Assembly: GCA_033026295.1 (NCBI GenBank)
Contig: CM065176.1
Span: 124,001-188,000, forward strand
Direction of reading: 5' to 3'
Source of the DNA: Channa striata
Lineage: Eukaryota; Chordata; Actinopteri; Anabantiformes; Channidae
DNA length: 64,000 bases
The notes under the pieces were generated by a model that worked only from the letters and a program-made list of their open reading frames with translations, was not told where the DNA came from and did no database searches. The position numbers and the translations under genes are program-made. Of this stretch, positions 1 to 9,860 are shown piece after piece (the first letter of the stretch is position 1; each line of letters opens with the position of its first letter).

Positions 1-640
1 GGGGTGTATGGCTGCCTTCACCTCCTGTAATTTTGAACAAAGCGCCACCCAATTGGTTGACCTAGGTCTCTTTACAAGAAATAAGTTGCAACAAGAGAAT
101 TCTCAAAATAAAGGTTATTACACGTGCCGTTAACAGGGAGTTTTACACAGGCTTTATGCCACTGATGATGGCTTCCTGGTTTAAAGAGTGTTTGTTCTGC
201 CATGGTGATTTTGGAAGGACTGTCAGAGGTCCTGCATCTTTTATATGACCTATGTCATATTTATGGGCTGCCCAAAGAATCTGGAATTTTTGCTCGAGCT
301 CTGGTGGTAAACTAGTTTTACTGATGGTGAAGGCTGCAGCATGCGCAATATCATAGCTATCAGTGAGATCAACTGTTCTATAAGCTTTGTACAATTGATG
401 TAAATTGTACGATGTACATCACCCATCCAGCTATATTCTATGAAAGGATCTGATGCTGTTGGTTGGAATTCCTCAAGGAACAGCGTCTTCTGCAACCAAG
501 GGCCAAGGTCTTGCCAACTCCAATCAGATGGTTTTGCCAGTGGGACATGTGGAGTATTCCCCTAAATAGTTCTTCCTGTTTAGAGGAGAGTGAGACAGAG
601 GCAACAGCAACAGTCTTTGTCTAATACACATTTGTCAAAC
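1..640 (-). pseudogene. Endogenous retrovirus A: start of pol (reverse transcriptase), degraded
   Basis: On the minus strand, pieces in two or three frames resemble the start of a retroviral pol gene. The clearest is at 143-394, with the run KDAGPLTVLPKSPWQ followed by a segment like the QYPLKQEAIxGI stretch that precedes retroviral reverse transcriptase fingers. A second piece at 250-495 lies upstream in another frame, so at least one frameshift is present. The reading breaks near position 130, and the rest of pol runs off the left edge. Its order after gag and pro (higher coordinates, same strand) supports one provirus. It is non-functional as it stands. Confidence 0.7.
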
Positions 641-699
641 ATATCACTTCCTCTTCTCCATCTTCTACATGCCACTGACCTTCATATTCATTTTCTGGT

Positions 700-1100
700 C
701 CTACATTCACATGTGCTGTGCAGTGTAGTGATGTATGATGTTGGAATGTTTCTGCACGTGTGCTGTGGGTGTGTGCAAAGTCTGTAAGCTGCTGTGTAAC
801 AGGAGTGTTATCAGCAAGCTGCCCCTTATAAACATATTGTGAATGTTAATCATTTGAGTGAGCTGTGATGGATAGTTCTCATCTCCTTGTTTTAAGACCT
901 TGATTCCATCAGGGGTTGAACATAACACTATGCCAAATTCACACATCAAATCTCTACCCAACAAATTTACAGGATCATATTGTGGTTTTCTTTTTGTGTG
1001 AGTGTGAATGTGGATGCGGGTCACCTGATCTAGCGTCTGCTCCTGTGTGGGTGTCACCTGATCTGGCGTCTGCATCCCCTGCTCCCTCACTCAATCTGCC
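700..1100 (-). pseudogene. Endogenous retrovirus A: protease remnant
   Basis: A minus-strand open segment contains DPVNLLGRDLM followed by CSTPDGIKV. This resembles the C-terminal part of retroviral aspartic proteases, where a Leu-Leu-Gly-Arg-Asp motif is common. The N-terminal DSGA active-site segment is not visible here, so the protease is broken or partly deleted. It lies directly downstream of the gag zinc knuckle and upstream of the pol fragment. The same motif recurs in the plus-strand remnant near 5.8 kb, so the two elements are related. Confidence 0.65.
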
Positions 1101-2770
1101 TTATGCTTAATCACAGAGCAGTCTTTTGACCAGTGTCCCTTTTCTCCACATCGATGGCACTTATCTGCTTCATGGTTGTGGTGCCTCCCTCCACGGCCGT
1201 ATCCTCTTCTTTGTGTCCTGCCACGTGTTGTCCGGTTAGCCAAAGTACTGAACATAGTGTATTGTGCAGAATCCAGTTTGTGTTGGCGTCTTTGTTTTTT
1301 TTCTGTTCTTCGTTTCGCCTTTGTGTCTTCTCAGCATGTTCTGCATGTTGCAGAATGTCTTTAAGTGGACAGATTTTCCAAGTCAGACAACTCTGTCTCA
1401 CCATTTCAGCAATTTTAGGTTTCATTCTTGTTAGAAAAGAATCCTTCAGGTGGGCCTCATAGGCACTCATGGGATTTTTTCCTACTCCATCTTCTGGTGG
1501 ATTATGACCAGTGTGGATGTCATACGCTTCAGTCAATCGAGCAAGAAATGCTCCCACATTTTCATCTTGGTGCTGTTGCTTGGCACTAACCACACTCATG
1601 TCTTGCTTGAGTGGGAATTTTGCCTGTACACCCTGCACCAGTGAAGTAATAGCATCTCTATATAAAGCATTGTCCTCATGCTCCCAGTCTTGCTCTTTTA
1701 GACGAAGTTTGAGATTTGAGATGGTAAACAAGTGTCAGACCTTATGAAAATCACATCCCAGCTGATGTTTCAACAGCCGCTCTAGTGCTTGAAAAGTTGG
1801 TTTGTAGTCCTGTTCCATATTTTGGAAGTCTTCTCCCCACTTGTTGGCATTTCGTTTTGAGTGAGTGATTTTTTCCATTGCTTCCTTGACGTCCAAATCT
1901 GTCCATGGGCGGAGAACAAGTTGGGGGCCATGAACGCACCCACTTCAATCATGGGAAAAGTCAGTACCTCTGGCTCCGCAACAGTGGGAGTTTGTCCCGT
2001 TGATCTGGTGAACATGGAGTGTCCCTTCACACCTCCATGGCTGGACCCCGGGAGTGGTGTCTCAGACGTGTCGCCTCTCCCTGGTGTCTCTGATGGGGAG
2101 GAGCTGGCTTGCTGCTGCTGCGACTGCTGTGATCCTTGGCTCTGATATGGTGGGAGGGCAAGTGGGGGTGCAGAGTCCAAATCCAGGTCTACCTTGTGTA
2201 ACTCAGACAAGACAGGATACAGAGATTTAGTGTTAGAACAATCCTTTGGTCTATAAACTATATGTTCTGGTTCTGTTTGCTTGGGCTTTTCACGTTCACT
2301 CATATCTTTTCACATTCTAATTTCCCTCAAATGACATTCTTCCTTCCACATGCTAAATGCCTTCCAGTCCACTTGAAACACCTTGTGTTCTTCCCTATTT
2401 CGTTTGGACAAAGACTTGTGTTGCTCTGTGTTCTCCTTCTCTTTCTTCTCCAATTGAGCTAGCTGTCTGCTACTCAGACTACCCTCTTTAGGAAACCCCA
2501 ATTCCCACCACTCAGTCAATTGATTACAACTGCCCCTATACTTTTTGGACATTTCTGCACATAATGGTGACAATTCAGCTGGCAGACCTTGCACAGGCCA
2601 GGCGCTCACTTCTTTGTTGGTACCCAGTACTAAACCCAGTACTAAACCCATTATTAAAGTTGATTCCTCCTTTCGAGTTGAGAAGCTGGGTCCTGTAGGA
2701 GAACAGCTTCTCAACTCTAAAGGAGGAATCAACTTTACCGGTGTGCACTTCTACTGTTTGTCCTTGGTCC
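1100..2770 (-). pseudogene. Endogenous retrovirus A: gag remnant with CCHC zinc knuckle
   Basis: Three minus-strand open segments (2310-2732, 1782-2303, 1111-1731) line up in order as matrix-like, proline/glutamine-rich linker plus capsid start, and capsid-to-nucleocapsid. At about 1112-1160, in a frame different from the long open segment, the DNA encodes CHRCGEKGHWSKDC. This is a perfect C-x2-C-x4-H-x4-C zinc knuckle of retroviral nucleocapsid. Because capsid and knuckle are in different frames, at least one frameshift separates them. The 1782-2303 segment also loses frame near its capsid start. No intact Gag is encoded. Confidence 0.75.
2656..2736. repeat. Inverted repeat, 33-nt arms with 15-nt loop
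   Basis: Positions 2656-2688 and 2704-2736 are reverse complements with about one mismatch, so the transcript could fold into a long hairpin. It lies between the LTR and the recognisable gag of retrovirus A, where leader structures occur. A short direct repeat of CCCAGTACTAAA lies beside it at about 2627-2650. It may instead be a local inverted duplication made during replication. Confidence 0.7.
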
Positions 2771-2785
2771 AAACTGACACCAATC

Positions 2786-3211
2786 TGTTATGGCCAAAAA
2801 ACTGAAAAACTGAAAATGATCATTGATCAATTTAATGCAAAAGCACAAGAAACAAGAAGCAGAGAGAAAACAGCACGGAGCAGTGACACTCGAGCGGATC
2901 AGACTGATTCTGATGGTTTCTGTCAGGATTGTGTGTGTTTTTATCTGCTCCACTATGCAAATCATGCATTATTAGCAAGTCTCTGTTACTGTCTCTAGTC
3001 TCTGTTAGGACAGCTACCTCGGAAGCTAGGGTTAAACAAAAGGTCAGGGAAATCAAAGAAGACAGTAGGATCTGTTTTAGGTGTCAGGGAATATTCTGGG
3101 ATTCAATGTTCCTGCTATTTCCCGTAGGCTTCCTACTGAGTAGCGGGGACTTGGTGTCTGGCCTCTGCCAGAAGTGTGAACAAATGGTCATTGATCAAAA
3201 TTTCCCTCACA
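2786..3211 (-). mobile_element. 5' LTR of endogenous retrovirus A
   Basis: Read on the minus strand, this 426-bp segment starts TGTGAGGGAAATTTTGATC and ends GGCCATAACA, giving the TG...CA ends of an LTR. A second copy of the same LTR stands alone at 36416-36864 and defines the same ends. Just inside the element is TTGGTGTCAGTTTGGACC. Its first nine bases after TT (TGGTGTCAG) would suit a Leu-type tRNA primer site, but the match is only partial. Immediately outside, at 3212, an L2 LINE resumes mid-sequence, so the provirus inserted into an L2 copy. Confidence 0.8.
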
Positions 3212-3567
3212 TCTTCTTTGTCCCGTAGTCGTCTTTCTCCCTCTCTGTCCCTGTATTCAGGTGTCCCCGGATTTGGCGCTGTGTGTCCTCCAGTGCGCAG
3301 CTACTGGTCATACCAACCCAATGTTTTCCACTCAGCCCAACCGGTCAAGGCAGATGTCCGTCCACCCTGATCCTGGTTCTGCTGGAGGTTTCTTCCATTA
3401 AAGGGATTTTTTTCCTCTCCACTGTTGCCTTTAGCTGCTCAATGGGGGATTTGATGGGTTTTCTTTAAATGTTTGTATAGTCTTGACTTTATTATGTAAA
3501 GTGCCTTGAGATGACCTTGTTGTAAATGGGCCCTATATAAATAAAGTTGAATTGAATTGAATTGAAT
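3212..3567 (+). mobile_element. L2-type LINE, 3' UTR fragment
   Basis: This matches the 3' region shared by the other L2 copies here: a segment starting TCTTCTTTGTCCCGTAGTCG, the tract ending with a block like AAAGTGCCTTGAGATGACC, and the terminal ATAAAGTTGAATTG with GAATT repeats. The left part of this copy was displaced by retrovirus A. It carries no coding sequence of its own. Confidence 0.85.
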
Positions 3568-4600
3568 GCGATGCTGAAAAATTGGTTCATGCATTTGTTA
3601 CTTCTAGATTGGACTATTGTAATTCTCTACTTTCAGGCTGCCCCAGTAACTCTCTAAAAAGCCTCCAATTAATCCAAAATGCTGCAGCAAGATTACTGAC
3701 TGGGATTGGTAAGAGAGATCATATTTCACCTTCATTAGCTTCTCTCCATTGGCTTCCAATTAAATGCAGAATAGAATTTAAAACCCTTCTTCTTACCTAT
3801 AAAGCTTTAAACGGCCAAGCCCCATCATATTTAAAAGATCTCTTAGTACCATATCATCCTACTAGACCACTTCGGTCCCAAAATGCAGGCCTACTTGTGG
3901 TTCCCAGAATTTCCAAAAATAGAATGGGAGGCAGAGCCTTTAGCTATCAAGCTCCTCTCCTGTGGAACCAGCTCCCAGTCCAGATTCGGGAAGCAGACAC
4001 CCTCCCTATTTTTAAGACTAGGCTCAAAACCTTCCTTTTTGATAAAGCTTATAGTTGGTTATAGTCATGCTGCTATAGGCTTAGACTGCTGGGGACTCTG
4101 CACTGTGCCACTTCCTCTTCTCTTCATTCTCTCCTCTCACCCCACATCTATAATGTCACCACTGTATGACATTAACTCTGTGTCTTCTTTGTCCCGTAGT
4201 CGTCTCTCTCCCCTCTCTTTCCCCTCTCTCTCCCCTGTCCACAGGTGTCCCCGGTTTGGCGCTGTGTGTCCTCCAGTGTGCAGCTACTGGTCCTATTAAC
4301 CTGCTCAATGTTTTGTTGTTGCTTTTGTTGCTCTGTTCTTTTCTCTCTCCACTTTCCACTCTGCCCAACCGGTCAAGGCAGATGGCCGTCCTCCCTGAGC
4401 CTGGTTCTGCTGGAGGTTTCTTCCGTTAAAGGGAGTTTTTCCTCTCCACTGTTGCCTATGGCTTGCTCAAGGGGGATTTGTTGGGTTTTCTCTACCTGTT
4501 TGTATAGTCTTGACTTTATTATGTAAAGTGCCCTGAGATGACCTTGTTGTAAATTGGCGCTATATAAATAAAGTTGAATTGAATTGAATTGAATTGAATT
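3568..4600 (+). mobile_element. L2-type LINE, 5'-truncated copy with reverse-transcriptase C-terminus
   Basis: The copy starts inside the reverse-transcriptase ORF. Positions 3582-4064 encode 160 residues with the thumb and C-terminal motifs typical of L2 elements, for example SRLDYCNSLLSG, NAAARLLTG and HWLPIKCRIEFK. The 3' UTR follows and ends in four GAATT units. It directly abuts the tail of the preceding L2 copy. The 5' truncation is the usual result of target-primed insertion. Confidence 0.9.
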
Positions 4601-4605
4601 AAAAT

Positions 4606-5900
4606 TGGAAGAAAAGCTGTTAAGTAAAGAAACCTATCCAGACCCTATGTCGCTGAAACTGGACGCCGACTTGCACACCTGCCCATCACCTCCGCCACCA
4701 GCACCAATTCAAAGAGCAGAAGGAGGACAGCATCCACAACCTAATACATCTGCCTCCCCATCGACGTGTTCAGGTCCATCAGTTCGATTGCGAACCAGAT
4801 CAATGAGGAATGAACCCAGATCATGGGAAATACATCTCACAAGTAACTTTATACGAGGACTTGTGCCTGACATTGTTGCTGAGGTGCACCAAACTTACAT
4901 AGGTGTGAACGAAGGAGAGGAAGAAAGGCAAGGAGGAGAAAAACCAACGGGAACTTCACCTGGCAACTATCACCCTGATGGATACTGTATCAGATGAAAG
5001 AGGCTGCAGTGAACACCGTAGACGATGGAGTAATAGAAGACAAAGAGATCGATGCTTTGTACACAAAGATGAGTGCCTCACTTGTGGCCAAAAAGGGCAC
5101 TGGGCAAAAGACTGTCCTTCTGCGAAGGGAGAATGTCCTTATAGCCAAAGAAGAGGACATAAGGCCAGAGACTGTCCTGAGAGGCCCTCTCCGGTGGCGG
5201 ACTGAAGGGAGGAGGAAGAGTCGGTGTCCCAGGGACGGTTGCTTATGACTGATACAAAGGGGGGAGGTAAGGCACACACTGACACACACCGATACACACT
5301 GACATACACCGACACACACTGACACACACTGACACACACAGCAATGAAGACCTACTTACACACACATACACTGATGATCTGCTACTAACTGCAATAAAGA
5401 CATGCTTGCTCAGACATGCACTGATAAAATGCCAACTAAAATGCAATGAAGATTGCTTGACAAAACCTGTGCAAAATGAAGTGAGTGTGGATTCGATTGA
5501 TCAATGTGTTCAATATCTGGAAGCTAAATTTGAACCACCTGTGGAAACCTATGCTCAGTATGAGGGAGAGAGTAACTTTCACTTACACTTTGAAAGTGAA
5601 CGGTCAAGAGGCGACATTTTTGGCAGACAGTGGAGCAACTAGGTCAGTTTAAAAGCAACTGAACTTGCAACACCTCCTCAGATGTGAACAGTGTAGGTGT
5701 TTCTTGAAAACAAAAACAGCATTTGAATCAGCCACTGTGTTAGTTCTCAAGATCAATCTTTCAAACGTGCATTTATGTTGTCAAAATTGTGTCCTGTCAA
5801 TTTCTTGGGGCTTGAGTTGAATTGCTTAAATTGGGAATATGTTTGATGTCGACATCAGAGGGAATAAAAGTGTTCAAAAAAAAAAAAATCAGATTTACAA
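4606..5900 (+). pseudogene. Endogenous retrovirus B: gag-pro remnant
   Basis: Plus-strand fragments in several frames resemble a Gag C-terminus and protease. Residues encoded at about 5068-5112 give CLTCGQKGHWAKDC, a perfect CCHC zinc knuckle. A second knuckle follows, in which the second Cys is replaced by Ser (CPYSQRRGHKARDC). Near 5610-5645 one frame reads FLADSGATRSV, the aspartic protease active-site loop. Near 5795-5870 a CPVNFLGLEL-like piece and STSEGIKVF match the protease C-terminus seen in retrovirus A. Stops and frame changes make it non-functional. It probably belongs with the pol and env pieces at 9413-9553 and 11880-12330. Confidence 0.65.
5265..5365 (+). repeat. CACTGACACACAC-type tandem repeat
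   Basis: Irregular units of ACACACTGACACACACCGAT occur about six times between 5265 and 5345, then fade into CA-rich sequence. The repeat interrupts the retrovirus B gag-pro remnant between the zinc knuckles and the protease motif. Confidence 0.7.
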
Positions 5901-6748
5901 ACGTCCACCATGGTGAATTAAATTATTCATTAATTAAAAGCCCTGATTCTTTGTTATATGTGTATGAATGGAAGCTTGACGTGACCCTGGTGTTCCTTAT
6001 GAACAAAGGTGGCATTCAGTGAGATCTGAGAAATGTTTTTGTATTGGTCTGAGGCAATCTGCCTCTCTGAACAGAACTGTCTTTATGTCATTTTAAATGT
6101 TGTTCCTCACATTTTATGAAATACAAATAAGTGAAAAGATTCAGGCTAATTTGTAGAAGTCTTCTTCTGTACATTGTTAGATGCAACTTGAGACTGACTC
6201 AGCTGTGATGTTTTCAGCGTCTGTAGGTGCCGACAGAATGTCTCTTATCTGTGTTTTACATGCAACACTCTCAGTCTCTCTCGTGCCTGTGCAAACGCAC
6301 ACACGTCCTCCTTCCTATAAGAAACAGAGGCAACAATCGCACCAGCACTGAAAAGTGTGCCTGAAAGTTTATGGGCAAAACACAAATATGATGTGGATTT
6401 GTAAGATATTGTGAGCTGGTCATAGTATTACCAACGTGCTCTTACAGGCCCAGTAAACATCAGTACCTTTTAAAACAAAAATTGTTGATGGAATTATACT
6501 AGGTGTTGAATTGTTATTGTGAAAATTTGTGAGAATCTTCAATTCACATAGTGGAGATTTGTAAAAACTCTCTCTATTTGCAGTTCTGGAAGTATAAAAA
6601 ACACAACCAAACTCCATTAATTTCTATTGCTTACTTCTAAAGTAACTAATAACGATTACATAAACGAGATTTGGCTTTTTAATAGATTTTTGGGAAGTCC
6701 AAATGTTTTTCAGTAGCTGAAATCTTGAAACATTGCATTTACCAGCAG
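5901..6748. other. No gene seen; probable decayed retroviral pol
   Basis: No convincing open frame or motif is seen. The position between a pro remnant and a reverse-transcriptase fragment suggests decayed pol sequence. A poly-A run lies at 5877-5887. Confidence 0.3.
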
Positions 6749-6765
6749 GATCAGCTGTGCTGCAG
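6749..6765. repeat. Left 17-bp target-site duplication of RTE LINE copy 1
   Basis: The sequence GATCAGCTGTGCTGCAG is identical to 9396-9412 on the other side of the element, as expected for a target-primed LINE insertion. Confidence 0.9.
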
Positions 6766-6863
6766 AATCTAGCCACAGGGGTTGCAAGCCAGTAACTTCT
6801 GTGCCGGTCCCAAGCCCGGAAAAATAGAGAGGGTTGCGTCAGGAAGGGCATCCGGCGTAAAAT

Positions 6864-7520
6864 TTGCCAAGTACAACCATGCGAGTCATCCATACCACTT
6901 TAATACCGGAGCGGTCGAGGCCCGGGTTAACAACGACCGCCACCGGTGCTGTTAACCTTCAGGGTGCCGGTGGAAATTGGACTACTGTTGGGCGAAGAAA
7001 GAGAGGAGGCAGAAGAGTTCGTGGTCAGAGAGAGAAGGGGAAAGGCAGGAACTTAGATCTGAGAGTAGGGACTCTTAACGTTGGCACAATGACAGGGAAA
7101 GGTAGAGAGCTGGAAGACATGATGGAGAGAAGGAAGGTACTGTGTGTGCAGGAGACGAGGTGGAAGGGCAGCAAAGCACGTAGTATTGGAGGAGGATACA
7201 AACTGTTCTACCATGGTGTGGATAGGAAGAGAAACGGAGTAGGAGTGATCCTGAAGGGGGAGTTTGTGAACAATGTTCTAGAGGTGAAAAGAATCTCAGA
7301 CAGGGTGATGAGCCTAAAGCTAAAAATCGAAGGGGTGATGGTGAACATAGTCAGTGGGTATGCTCCACAAGTTGGCTGTGAGTTAGAAGAGAAGGAGAGA
7401 TTCTGGAGTGAGTTTGATGAGGTTGTAGAGAGTATCCCCAGAGGAGAGAGAGTAGTTGTTGGAGCAGACTTCAATAGGCATGTTGGTGAGGGGAACAGAG
7501 GTGATGAGGTGGTGGAATGA
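6864..7520 (+). pseudogene. RTE LINE copy 1: AP-like endonuclease domain
   Basis: The frame encodes an endonuclease/exonuclease/phosphatase fold of the LINE type. Visible motifs are LNVGTMTGKGREL, the metal-binding CVQETRWKG, SGYAPQ and GADFNRHVGEGN. Such a domain nicks target DNA for reverse transcription. The domain is cut off after the GADFN block, so its last catalytic segments (SDH-type) are missing. The frame ends at 7520 while the reverse-transcriptase frame starts at 7456. The overlap marks the junction of an internal deletion, because copy 2 retains the missing segment. Confidence 0.85.
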
Positions 7521-9369
7521 GGAAGTACAGGACTGCGTCCAGAGGAAGAGGTTAGCTAAAAGGAAGTGGGATGTAGAAAGGACTGAGGAAAGTAGACAGG
7601 AGTGCAAGGAAGTGCAGCGCAGAGTGAAGAGGAAGGTGGCAAAGGCTAAACAGAAAGCTTACGATGAGCTGTATGACAGGTTAGACACGAAGGAAGGAGA
7701 GAAGGACTTGTACAGGATAGCCAGACAGAGAGATAGAGATGGGAAAGATGTGCAACAGATAAGGGTGATTAAAGACAGAGATGGAAAGGTGCTAACAAGC
7801 CAGGAGAGTGTGCAGAGAAGATGGAAGGAGTATTTTGAGGAGCTGATGAATGAGGAAAATGACAGGGAAAGAAGGGAGGAAGATGTGGATGTTGTGGAGC
7901 AGGAAATAGCAGAGATTAGAAAGGATGAGGTGAGGAAGGCTCTGAAAAGGATGAAGAGCGGAAAGGCTGTTGGTCCTGATGACGTACCTGTGGAGGTGTG
8001 GAAGTGTCTAGGAGAGAAAGCAGTGAAGTTTTTGAAAGGTCTGTTTAACAGGATTTTAGAGAGTGAGAAGATGCCTGAGGAATGGAGAAGAAGCGTTCTG
8101 GTGCCGATCTTTAAGAACAAGGGTGACACGCAGAACTGCAGCAACTACAGAGGGATGAAGGTGATGAGCCACACAATGAAGCTGTGGGAAAGAGTAGTGG
8201 AAGCCAGGCTTAGGAAAGAGGTGGAGAATTGTGAGCAGCAGTATGGTTTCATGCCCCGTAAGAGCACCACTGATGCCATTTTCGCTTTGAGGTTGTTGAT
8301 GGAAAAGTACAGAGATGGTCAGAAGGAGCTGCATTGTGTCTTTGTGGATTTACAGAAGGCGTATGACAGGGTGCCGAGGGAGGAGCTGTGGTACTGTATG
8401 AGGATGTCGGGAGTGGCAGAGAAGTACGTCAGAGTAGTCCAGGACATGTATGAGAGAAGCATGACGGTGGTGAGATGTGCCGTAGGTCAGACAGAGGAGT
8501 TCAAGGTGGAGGTGGGACTACACCAAGGATCGGCTTTGAGTCCCCTCTTGTTTGCTATGCTGATGGACAGGTTGACAGATGAGGTCAGACAGAAATCTCC
8601 CTGGACAATGATGTTTGCAGATGACATTGTGATTTGCAGTGAGAGTAGAGAGCAGGTGGAGGAACAGCTGGAGAGGTGGAGGTTTGCTCTGGAAAGAAGA
8701 GGCATGAAAGTCAGTCGTAGTAAGACATAATACATGTGTCTAAACGAGAGGGAGCCAGGTAGAAGTGTGAGGTTACAGGGGGCTGAGGTGAAGAAGGTGC
8801 AGGAGTTTAAGTACTTGGGGTCAACAGTTCAGTGTGATGGGGAGTGTGGAAAAGAGGTGAAGAGGCGAGTGCAGGCAGGTTGGAATGGGTGGAGGAAAGT
8901 GTCAGGAGTGTTGTGTGACAGAAGAGTGTCAGCAAGACTCAAAGGAAAGGTGTACAGGACAGTAGTGAGACCAGCTCTGCTCTATGGGTTAGAGACAGTA
9001 GCAGTGAGAAAGAGACAAGAGGCAGAGATGGAAGCAGCAGAGATGAAGATGTTGAGGTTCTCCTTAGGAGTGACAAGGTTGGATAGAATTAGGAACGAGT
9101 TCATCAGAGGGACAGCGCACGTTGACTGTGTTAGCAACAAAGTCAGAGAGGCCAGACTGAGATGGTTTGGACATGTGCAGAGGAGGGATAGTGAATATAT
9201 TGGTAGAAGGATGTTGGAGATGGAGCTGCCAGGTAAGAGGGCGATAGGACGACCGAGGAGGAGATATATGGATGTTGTAACAGAGGACATGAGGTTAGCT
9301 GGTGTCAGAGAGGAAGATGCCCAGGATAGAGTGAGGTGGAAACGGATGATTCACTGTGGCGACCCCTGA
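7456..9369 (+). pseudogene. RTE LINE copy 1: reverse transcriptase, one stop codon
   Basis: Two abutting frame-compatible segments (7456-8730 and 8734-9369) encode the linker, fingers, palm, thumb and C-terminal domain. Motifs include SGKAVGPDDVPVE, FVDLQKAYDRVPRE, LHQGSALSPLLFAMLMD and the catalytic FADDIVI. After SRSKT a TAA stop replaces the residue found at that point in copy 2 (Glu), and the frame resumes at once with YMCLNE. Apart from this stop and the upstream deletion the domain is well preserved, suggesting a fairly recent insertion. Confidence 0.9.
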
Positions 9370-9395
9370 TGGGAAAAGCCCAAAGAGAAGTAGTA

Positions 9396-9412
9396 GATCA
9401 GCTGTGCTGCAG
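9396..9412. repeat. Right 17-bp target-site duplication of RTE LINE copy 1
   Basis: This is identical to 6749-6765. Read across the empty site, it encodes part of the retroviral reverse transcriptase. Confidence 0.9.
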
Positions 9413-9553
9413 CACATTGAGGATTTTATCATCTGCAGCCTGTCTGAAGAAGCCTGCAAGTTAGAAAAGGTGCACCTACCCCAATATTTAGTAGAAAATG
9501 GACATGAAGTCTGCTTACATTACAATTTACCCGACCTGAAGTCACTTCTTTAG
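9400..9553 (+). pseudogene. Endogenous retrovirus B: reverse transcriptase palm fragment
   Basis: The frame reads AVLQHIEDFIICSLSEEAC followed by YLVENGHEVCLH. This resembles the retroviral palm motif (L-x-Q-Y-x-D-D-L-L-I) and the following helix (L-x-E-x-G-H-K-V). The catalytic Tyr-x-Asp-Asp has decayed to His-Ile-Glu-Asp. The fragment lies directly after the RTE insertion and runs into a stop at 9551. Confidence 0.65.
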
Positions 9554-9788
9554 GTCATGAGATCAAAGCTGAGGGCATAACTCTCTCACTAAAATGTATG
9601 TCTGCAAAAAACAATCGATTCTCATTCCTCTAACCAGGAAATGAATGAGGAGTTTCTTGGGTATGATGTCATACTGAAAACGATCGATTCAAAAATTACC
9701 GGAAAAGTTTTGTCTCATTATCTCGTGGCAAAATACCTTGAATACCACAAGCAGATTTCACATTAGTGTGACCCAATCCAAACCCACA
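9554..9788. other. No gene seen
   Basis: Short non-coding stretch after the reverse-transcriptase fragment. No motif was recognised. Confidence 0.3.
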
Positions 9789-9796
9789 TGTATGTA

Positions 9797-9843
<47 letters not shown>

Positions 9844-9860
9844 ATTTATTTATTTATTTA
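9789..9860 (+). repeat. Microsatellite (TG)n followed by (TTTA)n
   Basis: TATG units lead into about 19 TG repeats (to 9840) and then five TTTA units (9841-9860). Confidence 0.95.

Larger units (their letters stand above)
6766..9395 (+). mobile_element. RTE-type LINE, near full-length copy 1 with internal deletion
   Basis: The 2.63-kb element starts AATCTAGCCACAGGGG, carries an endonuclease and a reverse transcriptase on the plus strand, and ends in a short 3' UTR (GCGACCCCTGATGGGAAAAG). It is bounded by perfect 17-bp duplications. The C-terminal RWFGHVQRR and GKRAIGRPRRR motifs fit the RTE/Expander group of fish LINEs. The middle of the ORF is deleted, and one in-frame TAA interrupts it at about 8728. 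The element split the reverse transcriptase of retrovirus B. A second copy lies inverted at 16672-18655. Confidence 0.9.

Noticed and set aside
5265..5365. CRISPR-like array of short repeats
   Set aside because: Units are CA-rich simple repeats with no unique spacers, in a vertebrate genome.
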